This document shows positions 8,786 through 18,454 of a DNA stretch of 64,000 bases, in pieces. This stretch comes from Hasllibacter sp. MH4015 (GTDB lineage Bacteria > Pseudomonadota > Alphaproteobacteria > Rhodobacterales > Rhodobacteraceae). The stretch spans positions 2,787,875-2,851,874 of the forward strand of contig NZ_JAHTBK010000001.1 of NCBI RefSeq assembly GCF_020177575.1, read 5' to 3'. Within the stretch, counting starts at the first letter, position 1; every line of letters begins with the position of its first letter. The translations under genes were made by a program, and so were the position numbers. The notes beneath the pieces were generated by a model. That model made no database searches. It saw only the letters and a list, made by a program, of their open reading frames with translations, and was not told the DNA's origin.

Positions 8786-8818
8786 CGGGGCGGGGTCGCC
8801 GCACGCTTCGTGGTGCGA

Positions 8819-9634
8819 TCAGGCCGCGCGGGCAGTGTGCGCTGCGATCATCGCGCCAAGGTCGTATCCCCGTGAGGCAGCGATCGGGCCACAGCGCCGG
8901 GCCACCCGTGCCGCCGCCGTCGGGGACAGTACACGGCGCCATTGATCGACATCGGCGCGCCCGTCCCCGACACTCCACAGGTGATCGGGATGGGGGATGT
9001 CGGCAAATGCTGCGATCCTTGTCATCGCCGCCGGGACGTCCGCCAAGATATCCTCGTAGCGCAGTTCCAGCATCCGCGACGGTGGCGCGAGAGGGGCCAT
9101 TGCATCCCAGATTTCGACCGCTTCGGACCAGCAATTGATGGCACCTTGCAGATCGGGGATCTTCACCTGTCGGCCCAGTTGAAGGCTGGACACGACATTG
9201 AGCGGATTGCGCACAAGGTGCAGGACGCGCGCGCGCGGAAACTGGCCGAGGATGAGGGGCAGGCCGTAGATATTCTGGGGCGTCTTGTCGAACCAGCGAA
9301 AGGGAGCGTCAATGCGGTTGGCTTGCGCGAAGGCCCCGACATAGCGCCGTTGCAATTCCGCCTTGTTGGCGCAGCGCCGCAGGAGGAGGTCGAAAGTCGC
9401 CTCATCCACGCCGTCGATCTCCCGGTGCCGGCGGAGGAGCGCGTTGCGTCGATGCGGGCGCAGGCCGCCGGGGGACCGGAACGGATCAGACCAGCGCATG
9501 AAATGCGTCTCTTCGGGGCAGATGAAGCCCGGAATGCGGCGCAGAAGGTCCCGCACCCAAGTCGTGCCCGACCGCATGGAGCCGACGATGAAAAGCGGCC
9601 TCGCATCGGCCATCGGCGGAAGGGCTTGCGTCAC
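8819..9634 (-). CDS. PAPS-dependent sulfotransferase family protein
   Basis: Transfers sulfate from 3'-phosphoadenylylsulfate to an acceptor. The 271 residues contain the 5'-phosphosulfate loop IVGSMRSGTTWVRDLL (16-31) and the 3'-phosphate motif RARVLHLVRNPLNVVSS (134-150), the diagnostic pair of the Sulfotransfer superfamily; no signal peptide or membrane helix is seen, so it is probably cytoplasmic. Its ATG overlaps the stop of the large glycosyltransferase gene (ATGA), implying coupled synthesis and an acceptor built by that enzyme, probably a rhamnose-containing surface glycan. The acceptor is inferred only from context. Confidence 0.9.
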   Translation of the reverse strand: MTQALPPMADARPLFIVGSMRSGTTWVRDLLRRIPGFICPEETHFMRWSDPFRSPGGLRPHRRNALLRRHREIDGVDEATFDLLLRRCANKAELQRRYVGAFAQANRIDAPFRWFDKTPQNIYGLPLILGQFPRARVLHLVRNPLNVVSSLQLGRQVKIPDLQGAINCWSEAVEIWDAMAPLAPPSRMLELRYEDILADVPAAMTRIAAFADIPHPDHLWSVGDGRADVDQWRRVLSPTAAARVARRCGPIAASRGYDLGAMIAAHTARAA

Positions 9635-12090
9635 GCCGCGACCTCCGCCGTCGGCGGGTGCGATCGGGCGCGCAGCAGAGCGTTGAACATCCGCTCCGGC
9701 GCGGTCCCGAACGGGTGAAGCGGCACGGTATGCCCCAAGGCCGCTTCTTCAAGCGCCTCCCCCTGCGCGCCAAGCGCGAAACCCGTCACGGGAAGGCCCG
9801 TCGCCAGTGCCTCATGGGTGACGAAGGAGAATGTTTCGGGCCAGATCGATGGCATGATCCATTGGGTGATGCGGTAATGCCGGGTCCAGTGGGTAATGTC
9901 CCCGGGCGCGTATTCGCCGTGGATCGTCACGTTGCGCGGCATGGCAAAGTGGCTGTCGACATGGCCGATCACCACGAACGCGACGTCGGGATGGGCCTCG
10001 GCCATCCGTTGCAGGACATGCGCGCCCTTCTGCCGGTTGAGATGACCCAGAATGCCGATGCATTGCTGCGGAAGGTGGGACGGGCAAACAGGCGCGGGGC
10101 GGGTCGCGATCCGGTGGGGCCGCAAGCGCAGCCGCGCATCGGGATAGGCCGCCTGCATGATCCTCAGGGAGCTGGGGGAAAAGGCGACAACCTCGTGGGA
10201 TGCCTCGACCAATGCGCCCCATGCGGCGCACCATTGCGGCAGGGCCACAACCCCTCCGTCCGGGCGGCGCGTGGTATGGGCCGGGTCGGATTCGTCCAGT
10301 GCGGGAACACCCTTGTAGAGGTCGTTCGCACCGAGCAGCGTATAGGATGGAGAGATGGGGAAGTAGTCATGCACCCGCATCGCGACCAGATCACCGCGCC
10401 CGCCACGGCGGAGCGACAGAAGCGCGTCCGGCAGCGAGACAGGGTCGCGATCACCGACCCCGCAGGAATAAATCAGCTCCACCCGATCGACCGGGGCCAG
10501 CAAATCCCGGATCAGCGTCAGATCGTCGGTTTCCGCGCAATGGCGCTGCCCGTCGAGGTGCAGCTCGATCCGCCAGCGGCGCGCACCGCCCACGCGCAGA
10601 ACCACGGCAGCCGGCGCTTGCGCGATCTCGGCCTGGAGCGCGTGTTCGGCCCCACCGCCGAGGGAATGGGCAAGGAAAACCGGCAAAGGCCGCGCCCATT
10701 GGCCCGCGAGCGCGATACCGAGAGCGAGGCGCGGGGTGGACAGGGGATCACCCGCGATCCAGCGCTGCACGTCGGCGTCATAATCTGGATAGCGGCGGGA
10801 GATTTGCGCGCCCGCGCGACGCAATTGCAGCACCTTGTCGGCCGCACCGAAGCTCTGCCCGCCCACATGCTCCACGAATAGTCGCGGCTGGCAAAGGTGC
10901 CGACCGCCCAGGGCGCGCACCTTCTGACACCAATCGACCTCCTCCCCATAGCCGCGCCCGAATGCTCTATCGAACGTCGGCACGCGGGCCAGCCATGCGG
11001 CGGACATTGCCATGCAAAATCCGATGCCTGTCGGCAGATCGGGCAAGGCGATCGGGGAGAGGCCACGGGCCACGCGATCCAGCACATCGCCTTCGCCGTT
11101 TCGCAGGGCGCAGCCGCGCCCGATTGCGGGGACCGAACAGATCTCCGCCGCGTTGGACATCGGCGTCACCGAAGCCACACCCGGGTCCGACAGCGGACCG
11201 GTGAGCCGGGAAAGCCAGTTTTCGGGCACCATAGCATCGGTATTGAGCAAAACGACGGGCCCGTCCCCGGGCCGCGCTTTGGCCGCGGCAAGGCCGTCAT
11301 TGACGCTTCCCACGAACCCTTCGTTTTCCGCGTGTTCGATCAGCGTGACGCGATCCCCCTGCCCGTCGACCCAGGTTCGGAGCCATGGTCGGACGGCCGG
11401 GTCGGTGGATCCATCCTCGACCGCGATCAGGTGCCACGGCAAATCGGAGTGGCGCTCGACCCTGTCGAGGCACGCCTTCACCAGGTCCAGCGCGTTGAAG
11501 ACGGGCACGATGATGGTCACGATCGCGGGCCGAGCGGGGGGCGACGCGGGTCTGAGCCATCCCGCATCAAGCGGGTGGCCCGTTTGTGGCAGGTCGAGGC
11601 GCAAGGCCCGCTTGATCGTCAGACGGTGCTGCGCAGGATCGCCAAGCCCAGTGGCATAACCCGCCAGGGCGGGGCAAGCGCGGAGGACGTCGCGCAGGAA
11701 TGCGCGCTGGAGACGGCGGTTTGCGGCACGCGGTAGGGGGTCCTCGGGATGGGGAATGGTGACGGCGCGCGCGTCACCCGCGCAGAGCAACCGAAGCGCG
11801 CGGGCCGTGTATGGAACCCCAACCTCGAATCCCACATTCACGGCACCGCCGTGCCGCCTTGCGACGTCGGGGCGCGGGATGTCGGGAGTGAAGGCCGCCT
11901 CTCCATCGGGCCATGACAGGCGCAATTCGGTGCGATCCGCCCACCCCACGAGTTTCAGCTGGTCCCCGTCGCGAAACACCTGCTCCACCTGCCCCCAGCG
12001 GCGCCCCAGCGGTCCGAGGGCAACGCTGCGTCGCCGATCCGAATGGACGGCAGTGTAGCGCAGGTAAAGGGCGTGGAGGCGGCGGAGCAT
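9631..12090 (-). CDS. Large two-domain glycosyltransferase (GT2 plus GT4-like)
   Basis: An 819-residue cytoplasmic or membrane-associated enzyme. Residues 1-185 match nothing I recognise. A GT-A family 2 domain spans about 187-445: TIIVPVFNALDLVKACLD at 192-209, VEDGSTD at 224-230, LLNTDAM (the DXD-type site) at 281-287 and the later GYGEEVDWC. From about 470 onward comes a GT-B, GT4-like half, with IGILGHLNRQKG and a C-terminal PSIWPETFSFVTHEALATGLPV resembling the donor-binding EX7E region. Two catalytic domains suggest it adds two sugars or makes an alternating polymer. It lies between rmlA and the sulfotransferase, so L-rhamnose is a likely donor. Confidence 0.88.
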   Translation of the reverse strand: MLRRLHALYLRYTAVHSDRRRSVALGPLGRRWGQVEQVFRDGDQLKLVGWADRTELRLSWPDGEAAFTPDIPRPDVARRHGGAVNVGFEVGVPYTARALRLLCAGDARAVTIPHPEDPLPRAANRRLQRAFLRDVLRACPALAGYATGLGDPAQHRLTIKRALRLDLPQTGHPLDAGWLRPASPPARPAIVTIIVPVFNALDLVKACLDRVERHSDLPWHLIAVEDGSTDPAVRPWLRTWVDGQGDRVTLIEHAENEGFVGSVNDGLAAAKARPGDGPVVLLNTDAMVPENWLSRLTGPLSDPGVASVTPMSNAAEICSVPAIGRGCALRNGEGDVLDRVARGLSPIALPDLPTGIGFCMAMSAAWLARVPTFDRAFGRGYGEEVDWCQKVRALGGRHLCQPRLFVEHVGGQSFGAADKVLQLRRAGAQISRRYPDYDADVQRWIAGDPLSTPRLALGIALAGQWARPLPVFLAHSLGGGAEHALQAEIAQAPAAVVLRVGGARRWRIELHLDGQRHCAETDDLTLIRDLLAPVDRVELIYSCGVGDRDPVSLPDALLSLRRGGRGDLVAMRVHDYFPISPSYTLLGANDLYKGVPALDESDPAHTTRRPDGGVVALPQWCAAWGALVEASHEVVAFSPSSLRIMQAAYPDARLRLRPHRIATRPAPVCPSHLPQQCIGILGHLNRQKGAHVLQRMAEAHPDVAFVVIGHVDSHFAMPRNVTIHGEYAPGDITHWTRHYRITQWIMPSIWPETFSFVTHEALATGLPVTGFALGAQGEALEEAALGHTVPLHPFGTAPERMFNALLRARSHPPTAEVAA

Positions 12091-12099
12091 CTGGATGGA

Positions 12100-12972
12100 C
12101 TACCCTTTCCGGACCGAGGCGAGGTAGCGGCCATACCCGGTTTTGCCGAACAGCTTTGCCCGCTCGGTCAGGGCATCGCCGTCGATCCATCCGGCCGCGA
12201 ACGCGATTTCATCGGGGGAGCCGACCTGAAGCCCCTGTCGCTGGGTCAGCGTGCGGACGAAATTCCCGGCATCCAGAAGGCTTTCATGGGTGCCGGTATC
12301 GAGCCAGGCATAGCCGCGCCCCATCCGCTCCACCGTCAGGGCGCCGTCGGAGAGGTAGCTTTCCAGAAGGCTCGTGATCTCCAACTCGCCCCGCTGGGAG
12401 GGCGTAACCTCCGCCGCGCGGTCGGGGGCCGTGCCGTCGAGGAAATAGAGACCCGTCACCGCGTAGGGCGACGGTGCGACATCCGGCTTTTCAACGATAG
12501 CTTTCACGCTGCCATCGGCGGCAAAATCGACGACGCCGTAGCGCTCCGGGTCCGTGACCCGGTAGCCGAACACGGTCCCGCCACGCGCACGTTCGTTGGC
12601 CGATGCCAAGACCTCGGGCAGACCGTGGCCGAAGAATATGTTGTCGCCCAGAACCATGGCCGATGGCGCGCCGTCGAGAAACGTCTTGGCCAAAAGATAC
12701 GCCTGCGCCAGACCATCCGGGCTAGGTTGCTCGATATACGTAAGGTCGAGGCCCCACTGGCCGCCATCGCCCAAGGTACGCTGAAACTGATCCTGGTCGC
12801 CGGGGGTGGTGATGATCGCAATCTCGCGAATGCCCGACAGCATCAGGACCGACAGGGGATAGTAGATCATCGGCTTGTCGTAGATCGGTAGAAGCTGCTT
12901 GGACACGCCCACCGTCACCGGGTAGAGCCGCGTGCCTGAACCTCCTGCCAGGATGATACCTTTGCGCGCCAT
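12100..12972 (-). CDS. rmlA: Glucose-1-phosphate thymidylyltransferase
   Basis: Makes dTDP-glucose from glucose-1-phosphate and dTTP, first step to dTDP-L-rhamnose. The 290 residues open with KGIILAGGSGTRLYP (4-18), the nucleotidyltransferase pyrophosphorylase loop, followed by SKQLLPIYDKPMIYYPLSVL; later come VLGDNIFFGHGL and EKP, all standard RmlA features at usual length. It is the fourth rml gene, 121 bases after rmlD, and directly precedes the large glycosyltransferase with a nine-base gap. No truncation or unusual substitution is apparent. Confidence 0.97.
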   Translation of the reverse strand: MARKGIILAGGSGTRLYPVTVGVSKQLLPIYDKPMIYYPLSVLMLSGIREIAIITTPGDQDQFQRTLGDGGQWGLDLTYIEQPSPDGLAQAYLLAKTFLDGAPSAMVLGDNIFFGHGLPEVLASANERARGGTVFGYRVTDPERYGVVDFAADGSVKAIVEKPDVAPSPYAVTGLYFLDGTAPDRAAEVTPSQRGELEITSLLESYLSDGALTVERMGRGYAWLDTGTHESLLDAGNFVRTLTQRQGLQVGSPDEIAFAAGWIDGDALTERAKLFGKTGYGRYLASVRKG

Positions 12973-13093
12973 TCTGTGCGCCTCCGTCCAAGAAATGTCC
13001 CACCGGGCGTAGCGCGTCGGGCGGGACTTGCCAATCGTGACAGACCGATAGGCGGACCATGGACTGACGAAGGTTAAGACCGATTAAACGCGA

Positions 13094-13939
13094 TCAGCGC
13101 GATTGAAGATCTTTCACGACAGCGTGCAGCCCCTCGCGCCACGCGGGGCGGTGAAGGCCGAAAGCGGCCTGCGTCGATGCGCAGTCCAGCCGCGAATTCA
13201 GGGGGCGTTTTGCCGGGGTCGGATAGTCTTCGGACGGTATGCCTTCGACCGTGCAAGTGATGCCAGCCACGTCGAAAATCGTGCGCGCGAAATCGGCCCA
13301 GGATACGTCCGGCGCGCCGGAAAAATGGTAAGTACCGCTCAATCCGGGGTCGCGCGACAAGCCATTGGCGATCTCCACACAGGCCGCCGCAATGGCGCGT
13401 GCCGGTGTCGGTCCGCCGATCTGATCGGCAACGATGGTCAGGCAGTCCCGATCGCGCCCCAGCCGCAGCATCGTCTTCACGAAGTTGGAGCCGTGGGCCG
13501 AAAAGACCCACGACGTGCGAAGGATGGCATGGGGTCCACCCGCGGCGCGCACCGCAACCTCTCCGGCCAGCTTGGTGCGCCCGTAGGCCCCGAGGGGAGC
13601 CGTCACATCACCCGGTTGCCGTGGCTGATTGCCGGAGCCGTCGAAGACGTAATCGGTGGATATTTGGACGAAGGGAATATTCTTCGCCGCGCAAAGCTGC
13701 GCAATGGCGCCGGGGGCTTCGGCGTTGATCTTGTGGGCCTGCGCCTCCTCCTCCTCCGCCGTGTCGACGGCTGTGTAGGCGGCGGCGTTGATGACGGCGG
13801 TGGCATCGCTGGCCGCGATCAGGGCCGCGCAACGCAAGGGATCGTTCAGGTCCGCCTCGGCCCGGCCGATGCATCGCACGCCAACTTCCGCCAGTTCCCG
13901 TGCCACCTGCCCCGATTGGCCAAGGGCGAGAAGCGTCAT
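13094..13939 (-). CDS. rmlD: dTDP-4-dehydrorhamnose reductase
   Basis: NADPH-dependent reduction of dTDP-4-keto-L-rhamnose, last step to dTDP-L-rhamnose. The reading frame extends 85 codons upstream inside rmlB, but ATG at 13939 is chosen because it overlaps the rmlB stop in ATGA and begins the proper [18 protein letters not shown] dinucleotide-binding strand; this gives 281 residues. The extended-SDR motifs are in place: [21 protein letters not shown] and the catalytic YGRTK. Operon order rmlC-rmlB-rmlD-rmlA. Confidence 0.96.
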   Translation of the reverse strand: MTLLALGQSGQVARELAEVGVRCIGRAEADLNDPLRCAALIAASDATAVINAAAYTAVDTAEEEEAQAHKINAEAPGAIAQLCAAKNIPFVQISTDYVFDGSGNQPRQPGDVTAPLGAYGRTKLAGEVAVRAAGGPHAILRTSWVFSAHGSNFVKTMLRLGRDRDCLTIVADQIGGPTPARAIAAACVEIANGLSRDPGLSGTYHFSGAPDVSWADFARTIFDVAGITCTVEGIPSEDYPTPAKRPLNSRLDCASTQAAFGLHRPAWREGLHAVVKDLQSR

Positions 13940-14976
13940 GCGCCGGTTCCCAGGCGCTGTCCCACGCCATCGCGATCCTGCAAGGCGCGCCACCACTGTG
14001 GATTGTCGAGGAACCAGTCCACGGTTTTGGCCAGACCCTCCTCTACCGTGACGGACGGCGACCAGCCCAATTCTGCCTGGATGCGCGAGGCGTCGATGGC
14101 GTAGCGCATATCGTGGCCCGGACGGTCGGGGACGAAGGTTATGAGGTCGGCGTGGGGCGCGGCGTCGGGACGGCGTTCGTCCAACAAGCCACATAGCAAG
14201 CGGACCAGCTCGATATTCTGCAACTCGTTATGCCCACCAATGTTGTAGCTCCGCCCGACCTGTCCCTTTGCCAGCACACAGAGGAGCGCATCGGCGTGGT
14301 CCTCCACGAACAACCAATCGCGGACGTTTTCGCCAGTGCCGTAGACGGGGATCGGCTCTCCGCCTAAAGCCTTGAGGATCACCACGGGGATCAGCTTCTC
14401 CGGAAAGTGGAACGGTCCGTAGTTGTTGGAGCAATTCGTCAGTAGCGTCGGCAGGCCGTAGGTTTCGTGCCATGCCCGGACCAGATGGTCGGATGCGGCC
14501 TTTGACGCGGAATAGGGCGAGTTGGGCGCGTAGGGCGTATCTTCGGTAAACAGACCCTCCGGACCCAACGTGCCGAACACTTCATCGGTGGAGACGTGGT
14601 GGAACCGAAAATCGTCTGGACGACCAAGCGCGTCCCAATGGCTGCGGGCAGCCTCGAGCAAATTGTAGGTGCCGGTCACGTTGGTTTCGATAAACGCGCC
14701 CGGCCCGTCGATGGAGCGATCCACGTGGCTTTCGGCGGCCAAATGAAGGATGGCGTCCGGTGCGTGGCGCGACAGGATCGCATCGAGCGTGGCGCGGTCG
14801 CGAATATCGCCCCGTTCGAACGTGTAGAGATTCGATTGCGCGACGGAGGCCACGTTGTCCAGGCATGCGGCATAGGTCAGCGCATCTAGGTTGATGACCT
14901 CATGTCCCCGCGCAACCGCCAGGCGCACGACAGCCGATCCGATGAACCCCGCCCCGCCCGTGACCAGGATCTTCAT
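13936..14976 (-). CDS. rmlB: dTDP-glucose 4,6-dehydratase
   Basis: Converts dTDP-glucose to dTDP-4-keto-6-deoxyglucose using bound NAD. Residues 1-13 give the [13 protein letters not shown] cofactor loop; [12 protein letters not shown], the catalytic STDEVFG loop (Thr-Asp-Glu), [15 protein letters not shown] with Tyr and Lys, and [14 protein letters not shown] all follow in normal order over 346 residues. Its ATG overlaps the rmlC stop and its stop overlaps the rmlD start, so three genes are translationally coupled. Supplies the activated deoxysugar for the glycosyltransferase downstream. Confidence 0.97.
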   Translation of the reverse strand: MKILVTGGAGFIGSAVVRLAVARGHEVINLDALTYAACLDNVASVAQSNLYTFERGDIRDRATLDAILSRHAPDAILHLAAESHVDRSIDGPGAFIETNVTGTYNLLEAARSHWDALGRPDDFRFHHVSTDEVFGTLGPEGLFTEDTPYAPNSPYSASKAASDHLVRAWHETYGLPTLLTNCSNNYGPFHFPEKLIPVVILKALGGEPIPVYGTGENVRDWLFVEDHADALLCVLAKGQVGRSYNIGGHNELQNIELVRLLCGLLDERRPDAAPHADLITFVPDRPGHDMRYAIDASRIQAELGWSPSVTVEEGLAKTVDWFLDNPQWWRALQDRDGVGQRLGTGA

Positions 14977-15539
14977 TGCGTGCCCCCGTAGACGAACGGC
15001 GTTTCAAGGTTCCTCAGCCGCCCCGCGACCCGATCCTTGCTCGACAGGATCGGATCACCGTCCAGCCCCCAGTCGATCCCGATATCTGGATCATTCCAGA
15101 TCACCGCGCCTTCCGTATCGGGCGCATACGTATCGGAGCATTTGTAGATAATCTCGGTCCCCGGCTCTCGTGTGACGAAGCCATGGGCAAAGCCTTCGGG
15201 CACGAGCAATTGCTTTGCGTTCTCGAAGGTCAGTTCGATGCCGAAATACGCGCCGAAGGTGGGCGAGCCTTTGCGGATATCCACGGCGACATCGAAGATC
15301 CGCCCCCGTCCGCACCGGACCAGCTTGGCTTGCGCCCTGGGGGGGGCCTGGAAATGCAAGCCACGGATGGTGCCCACCTCTGCCGACAGGGAATGGTTGT
15401 CCTGCACGAAGCGCGTCGTGATGCCACCTGCTGCAAACGTGTCTTGATTATAGGTTTCGGCGAAGAAGCCCCGTTCGTCCCCGAAGCGCTTCGGCGTCAG
15501 GACCAGAAGGCCGTCGAGGCCGGTTTCTTCAATCTGCAT
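14973..15539 (-). CDS. rmlC: dTDP-4-dehydrorhamnose 3,5-epimerase
   Basis: Cupin-fold epimerase inverting C3 and C5 of dTDP-4-keto-6-deoxyglucose. ATG at 15539 ([12 protein letters not shown]) gives 188 residues, the family length; an in-frame upstream ATG at 15593 would reach into the hemC end. Conserved blocks are [18 protein letters not shown] (catalytic His), [22 protein letters not shown] and the YKCSDTYAP loop with the catalytic Tyr region. It is first of the rml genes and only 54 bases downstream of hemC in the same direction, so read-through from hemC is possible. Confidence 0.96.
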   Translation of the reverse strand: MQIEETGLDGLLVLTPKRFGDERGFFAETYNQDTFAAGGITTRFVQDNHSLSAEVGTIRGLHFQAPPRAQAKLVRCGRGRIFDVAVDIRKGSPTFGAYFGIELTFENAKQLLVPEGFAHGFVTREPGTEIIYKCSDTYAPDTEGAVIWNDPDIGIDWGLDGDPILSSKDRVAGRLRNLETPFVYGGTQ

Positions 15540-15593
15540 CTGCGGGCCTGCTCTGCCACTTTGCCTTGGCCGGAGCATGCCATGGGGACGCAC

Positions 15594-16550
15594 TCAATGC
15601 CAGTCGAAGAAGCCTGGCCCCGCCCGGTCGCGCAGCTCGCGCGCCATCTCGGCACCAAGCGCCGCGCCATCCTCGATCGGGGCCGTGCGGTCGTCGGTCA
15701 GCACTTCGGATCCATCGGGGCGCAGGATCTCTCCGCGCAGGCGAAGCGTTGCGCCGTCCAACTCGGCCAGACCCGCAATCGGTGTCTGGCAGGACCCGTC
15801 GAGCCCTTTGAGAAACGCACGCTCCGCAGCAAGCCGTTGGCCGGTTGGTCCATCGTGGATCGCCTCCAACATCGCGGCTGCCCTGTTATCATCCATCCGT
15901 CGTTCGATCCCGATGGCACCTTGGGCGACGGCGGGCAGCATGTCTTCCACGTCGATGGCGGATTTCACGACATCCACCATGCCCAGACGGCGCAGACCGG
16001 CCATGGCAAGGAACGTGGCATCGGCCACCCCGTCCCCCAGTTTCTTCATCCGGGTCTGCACGTTGCCACGAAACTCCACGACGTTGAGGTCCGGACGCCG
16101 CGCTGCCAATTGCGCGCGGCGGCGCAGGGACGACGATCCGACCACGGCACCCTCCGGCAATGCGTGCAGGCTGTCATGCCCAAGCGCCACGAAGGCATCC
16201 CGCACGTCTTCGCGCGGCAAATAGCAATCGAGGACCAGGCCCGCGGGCTGTTCCACGGGCATGTCCTTCATGGAATGCACCGCGATGTCTATCGAAGATG
16301 ACAACATGTCCTCCTCGATTTCCTTGGTGAAGAGCCCCTTGCCGCCCAGTTCCTTGAGCGCCACATCCGCGTCGATCAGGCTGCGGTCATCGCCGGTTGT
16401 TTTGATGATGACGATTTCGAAAGCCTCTTCAGGCAGTTCGAATGCCGCCATCAGCCGGGCGCGGGTTTCATGGGCCTGTGCCAGCGCCAAAGGAGAGCCG
16501 CGTGTTCCAATCCGAAGGGGCTGTGCGGGGGTCGGCAAGTCAGTCGTCAT
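15594..16550 (-). CDS. hemC: Hydroxymethylbilane synthase (porphobilinogen deaminase)
   Basis: Polymerises four porphobilinogens into hydroxymethylbilane in haem biosynthesis (cytoplasm). In the 318 residues the family signatures are complete: [13 protein letters not shown] (13-25), KTTGDD (50-55), the catalytic Asp96 in [26 protein letters not shown] and the dipyrromethane-cofactor Cys254 in [11 protein letters not shown]. It is divergent from hemE; the 102-base gap holds a TGT-N12-ACA palindrome. Downstream in the same direction are the rml surface-sugar genes. Confidence 0.97.
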   Translation of the reverse strand: MTTDLPTPAQPLRIGTRGSPLALAQAHETRARLMAAFELPEEAFEIVIIKTTGDDRSLIDADVALKELGGKGLFTKEIEEDMLSSSIDIAVHSMKDMPVEQPAGLVLDCYLPREDVRDAFVALGHDSLHALPEGAVVGSSSLRRRAQLAARRPDLNVVEFRGNVQTRMKKLGDGVADATFLAMAGLRRLGMVDVVKSAIDVEDMLPAVAQGAIGIERRMDDNRAAAMLEAIHDGPTGQRLAAERAFLKGLDGSCQTPIAGLAELDGATLRLRGEILRPDGSEVLTDDRTAPIEDGAALGAEMARELRDRAGPGFFDWH

Positions 16551-16566
16551 TCTCTCTCCATAGCGG

Positions 16567-16584
16567 TGTCAACTTGGGTTGACA
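16567..16584. promoter_or_regulatory. TGT-N12-ACA palindrome (PpsR/CrtJ-like site) over a hemE -35 element
   Basis: The sequence TGTCAACTTGGGTTGACA is a perfect 7-bp inverted repeat around TTGG and fits the PpsR/CrtJ consensus TGT-N12-ACA exactly. Its right half contains TTGACA (16579-16584), a consensus -35 for hemE, with a weak TTTAAG-type -10 about 20 bases on. Occupancy would therefore block hemE. PpsR/CrtJ control of tetrapyrrole genes is known in Rhodobacter; that this organism has PpsR is inferred. Confidence 0.55.
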
Positions 16585-16652
16585 ACGGGCGCTTGCCTGA
16601 CACTTTTAAGCAGAGTGATCCGGCCCACAATACGACCCTGAGGATAAGTCCC

Positions 16653-17684
16653 ATGCCCGACAAGAAAAAACTGCTGCGCAGCCTCGGCGGGGAAGCGATG
16701 GACGTGCCACCGGTTTGGCTGATGCGTCAGGCGGGGCGTTATCTGCCGGAATATCGGGCTACCCGCGCGCAGGCCGGGGATTTCCTGTCGCTGTGCTACA
16801 ATCCCGAATTGGCCGCCGAGGTCACGTTGCAACCGATCCGGCGCTACGGGTTCGACGCGGCGATCTTGTTCGCCGATATCCTGCTGATCCCACAGGCTCT
16901 TGGTGCCGACCTTTGGTTCGTGACCGGCGAAGGGCCGCGCCTGTCCACGATCACCGACGCGTCCGGCATGGCGAGGATAAAGAGCAAAGACGACATCCAC
17001 GAACACCTCGCCCCGGTCTACGAGACGGTGCGCATCCTATCGCAGGAGCTTCCCCAAGAAACGGCGCTGATCGGCTTTGCGGGCGCGCCCTGGACGGTGG
17101 CAACCTACATGATCGCCGGACGCGGGACGCCGGATCAGGCCCCCGCCCACAAGCTACGCGAGGAAGATTCCGGGACGTTCGACGCGCTGATGGACCTGAT
17201 TACAGAGGCCACTATCGAGTATCTCGACATGCAGGTGCGGGCGGGTGCGGAGGTCGTGAAACTTTTCGATTCCTGGGCCGGCTCCCTCAAGGGCGACGCA
17301 TTCGACAAATACGCCACTGCACCGGCCAAGAAGATCATTGCCGAGTTGAAATCGCGCCACCCCGATCTTCCCATCATCGCATTCCCGCGCGAAGCGGGTG
17401 ACAAGTATGTCGGGTTCGCAAACGAAGTCGGCGCGGATTGCCTGGCCATCGATACGTCCGTCGATGCAACATGGGCCGCCGAGAAACTTCAGGTGGATGG
17501 CTGCGTACAGGGCAACTTGGACCCCAAGCTGATGGTCACCGGCGGTGAGGCCCTGCAATCGGAGGCGCGCCGGATCGTCGATGCGCTCAAGGGGGGGCCG
17601 CATATCTTCAACCTGGGCCACGGGATCACGCCCGATGCCGATCCCGAAAACGTCCATCGCCTGCTGGAAGCCATCCGCGGATAG
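16653..17684 (+). CDS. hemE: Uroporphyrinogen decarboxylase
   Basis: Decarboxylates uroporphyrinogen III to coproporphyrinogen III. ATG at 16653 is chosen ([13 protein letters not shown]): the frame runs further upstream but would cover the promoter region and overlap hemC. The 343 residues carry both family signatures, [17 protein letters not shown] at about 19-35 and [16 protein letters not shown] near 137-152, plus FDSWAG and GNLDP. Divergent from hemC and convergent with a GT25 gene ten bases beyond its stop. Confidence 0.97.
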   Translation: MPDKKKLLRSLGGEAMDVPPVWLMRQAGRYLPEYRATRAQAGDFLSLCYNPELAAEVTLQPIRRYGFDAAILFADILLIPQALGADLWFVTGEGPRLSTITDASGMARIKSKDDIHEHLAPVYETVRILSQELPQETALIGFAGAPWTVATYMIAGRGTPDQAPAHKLREEDSGTFDALMDLITEATIEYLDMQVRAGAEVVKLFDSWAGSLKGDAFDKYATAPAKKIIAELKSRHPDLPIIAFPREAGDKYVGFANEVGADCLAIDTSVDATWAAEKLQVDGCVQGNLDPKLMVTGGEALQSEARRIVDALKGGPHIFNLGHGITPDADPENVHRLLEAIRG

Positions 17685-17693
17685 GCCCGGGCG

Positions 17694-18452
17694 TTAGTTC
17701 CTGTCCAACGGAACGATGGCGTAGTCCGACCCAGGACCGCGCCGCATCCGCCGCAGCCCGATCCGCACCTGCGCCGCGATACGTCGCATGCTTTGGGCAA
17801 AGGTCTTGGCCGCCTTCGGGCGCGGCTCCGCGTCAATCGCGCTGGTGGTGGCAAGCGGCGGAGGGATTCCTTCCGCGGCACAACGATCCAGCTGACACGC
17901 CAGGGCAGGAACAGCTTGCCACGCCCGCAGATCATAGGCCGCGCACAGGATCGCATCGGCCAGGCCCGGCGCGTAAGCCACCCGGTCCAGCAGGCGTTGC
18001 GCGCCAGTCGGCCACAGGACATAGGCGGCCGCTCCGCTCTTGTCCTGCCACAACCGCTGCATGGGTGCGGCGGAATGCGGATCACGCCCAATCAGCTTGC
18101 TCCGCCCACGGGTCTCCAGCGTGACAAGATCCACATCGCGAACGGTGTCGAGCCGCTCAAGAAACCGTGGAGCACCGGGCATCAGAACCGCGTCGTCTTC
18201 TAAGATCAGGCGCGGCGCGTCCCCTTCCAAAACGGCGCGCCACGCCGCGCGGTGGCTTGCGAACGCGGCCATTTCTGTGGTTCGCAAAGGCCTTTCCCAG
18301 CGGCTCCAGTAGGGAAAGTCCCTCGGCGGTTCCAGATGCGCCGGGGTCACGGCCTCCAAACGCTCGTATGGGATGGACAGGGCGTCCAACTGCGACGCCA
18401 TGAATGCCATACGCTCCGGCTCCAAGGCGAGGTTGATGACAAGCGCCTGCAT
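17694..18452 (-). CDS. Glycosyltransferase family 25 protein (LPS biosynthesis type)
   Basis: A 252-residue GT25 enzyme. MQALVINLALEPERM opens the fold; LEAVTP, the FASHRAAWRAVLEG block, the acidic LILEDDAVL motif that binds the metal-sugar nucleotide and VLWPTGAQRLLD follow in family order. ATG at 18452, two bases after the stop of the upstream GT25 gene and behind a GGGGTG ribosome site, is preferred to an ATG ten codons earlier. The C-terminus is basic and Arg-rich (RRMRRGPG), possibly for membrane association. It pairs with the next gene as a tandem GT25 set; sugar and acceptor are unknown. Confidence 0.9.
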   Translation of the reverse strand: MQALVINLALEPERMAFMASQLDALSIPYERLEAVTPAHLEPPRDFPYWSRWERPLRTTEMAAFASHRAAWRAVLEGDAPRLILEDDAVLMPGAPRFLERLDTVRDVDLVTLETRGRSKLIGRDPHSAAPMQRLWQDKSGAAAYVLWPTGAQRLLDRVAYAPGLADAILCAAYDLRAWQAVPALACQLDRCAAEGIPPPLATTSAIDAEPRPKAAKTFAQSMRRIAAQVRIGLRRMRRGPGSDYAIVPLDRN

Positions 18453-18454
18453 CG

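Noticed and set aside
8786-8818. Terminator between the ATPase gene and the sulfotransferase gene
   Set aside because: GCACG/CGTGGTGC pairing is short and imperfect, with no T-tract, so it is not listed.
16551-16652. A mirrored -35 box for hemC in the same palindrome
   Set aside because: The TTGACA read on the minus strand (16572-16567) would put its -10 box inside the hemC start codon region, so it cannot be the hemC promoter as placed.
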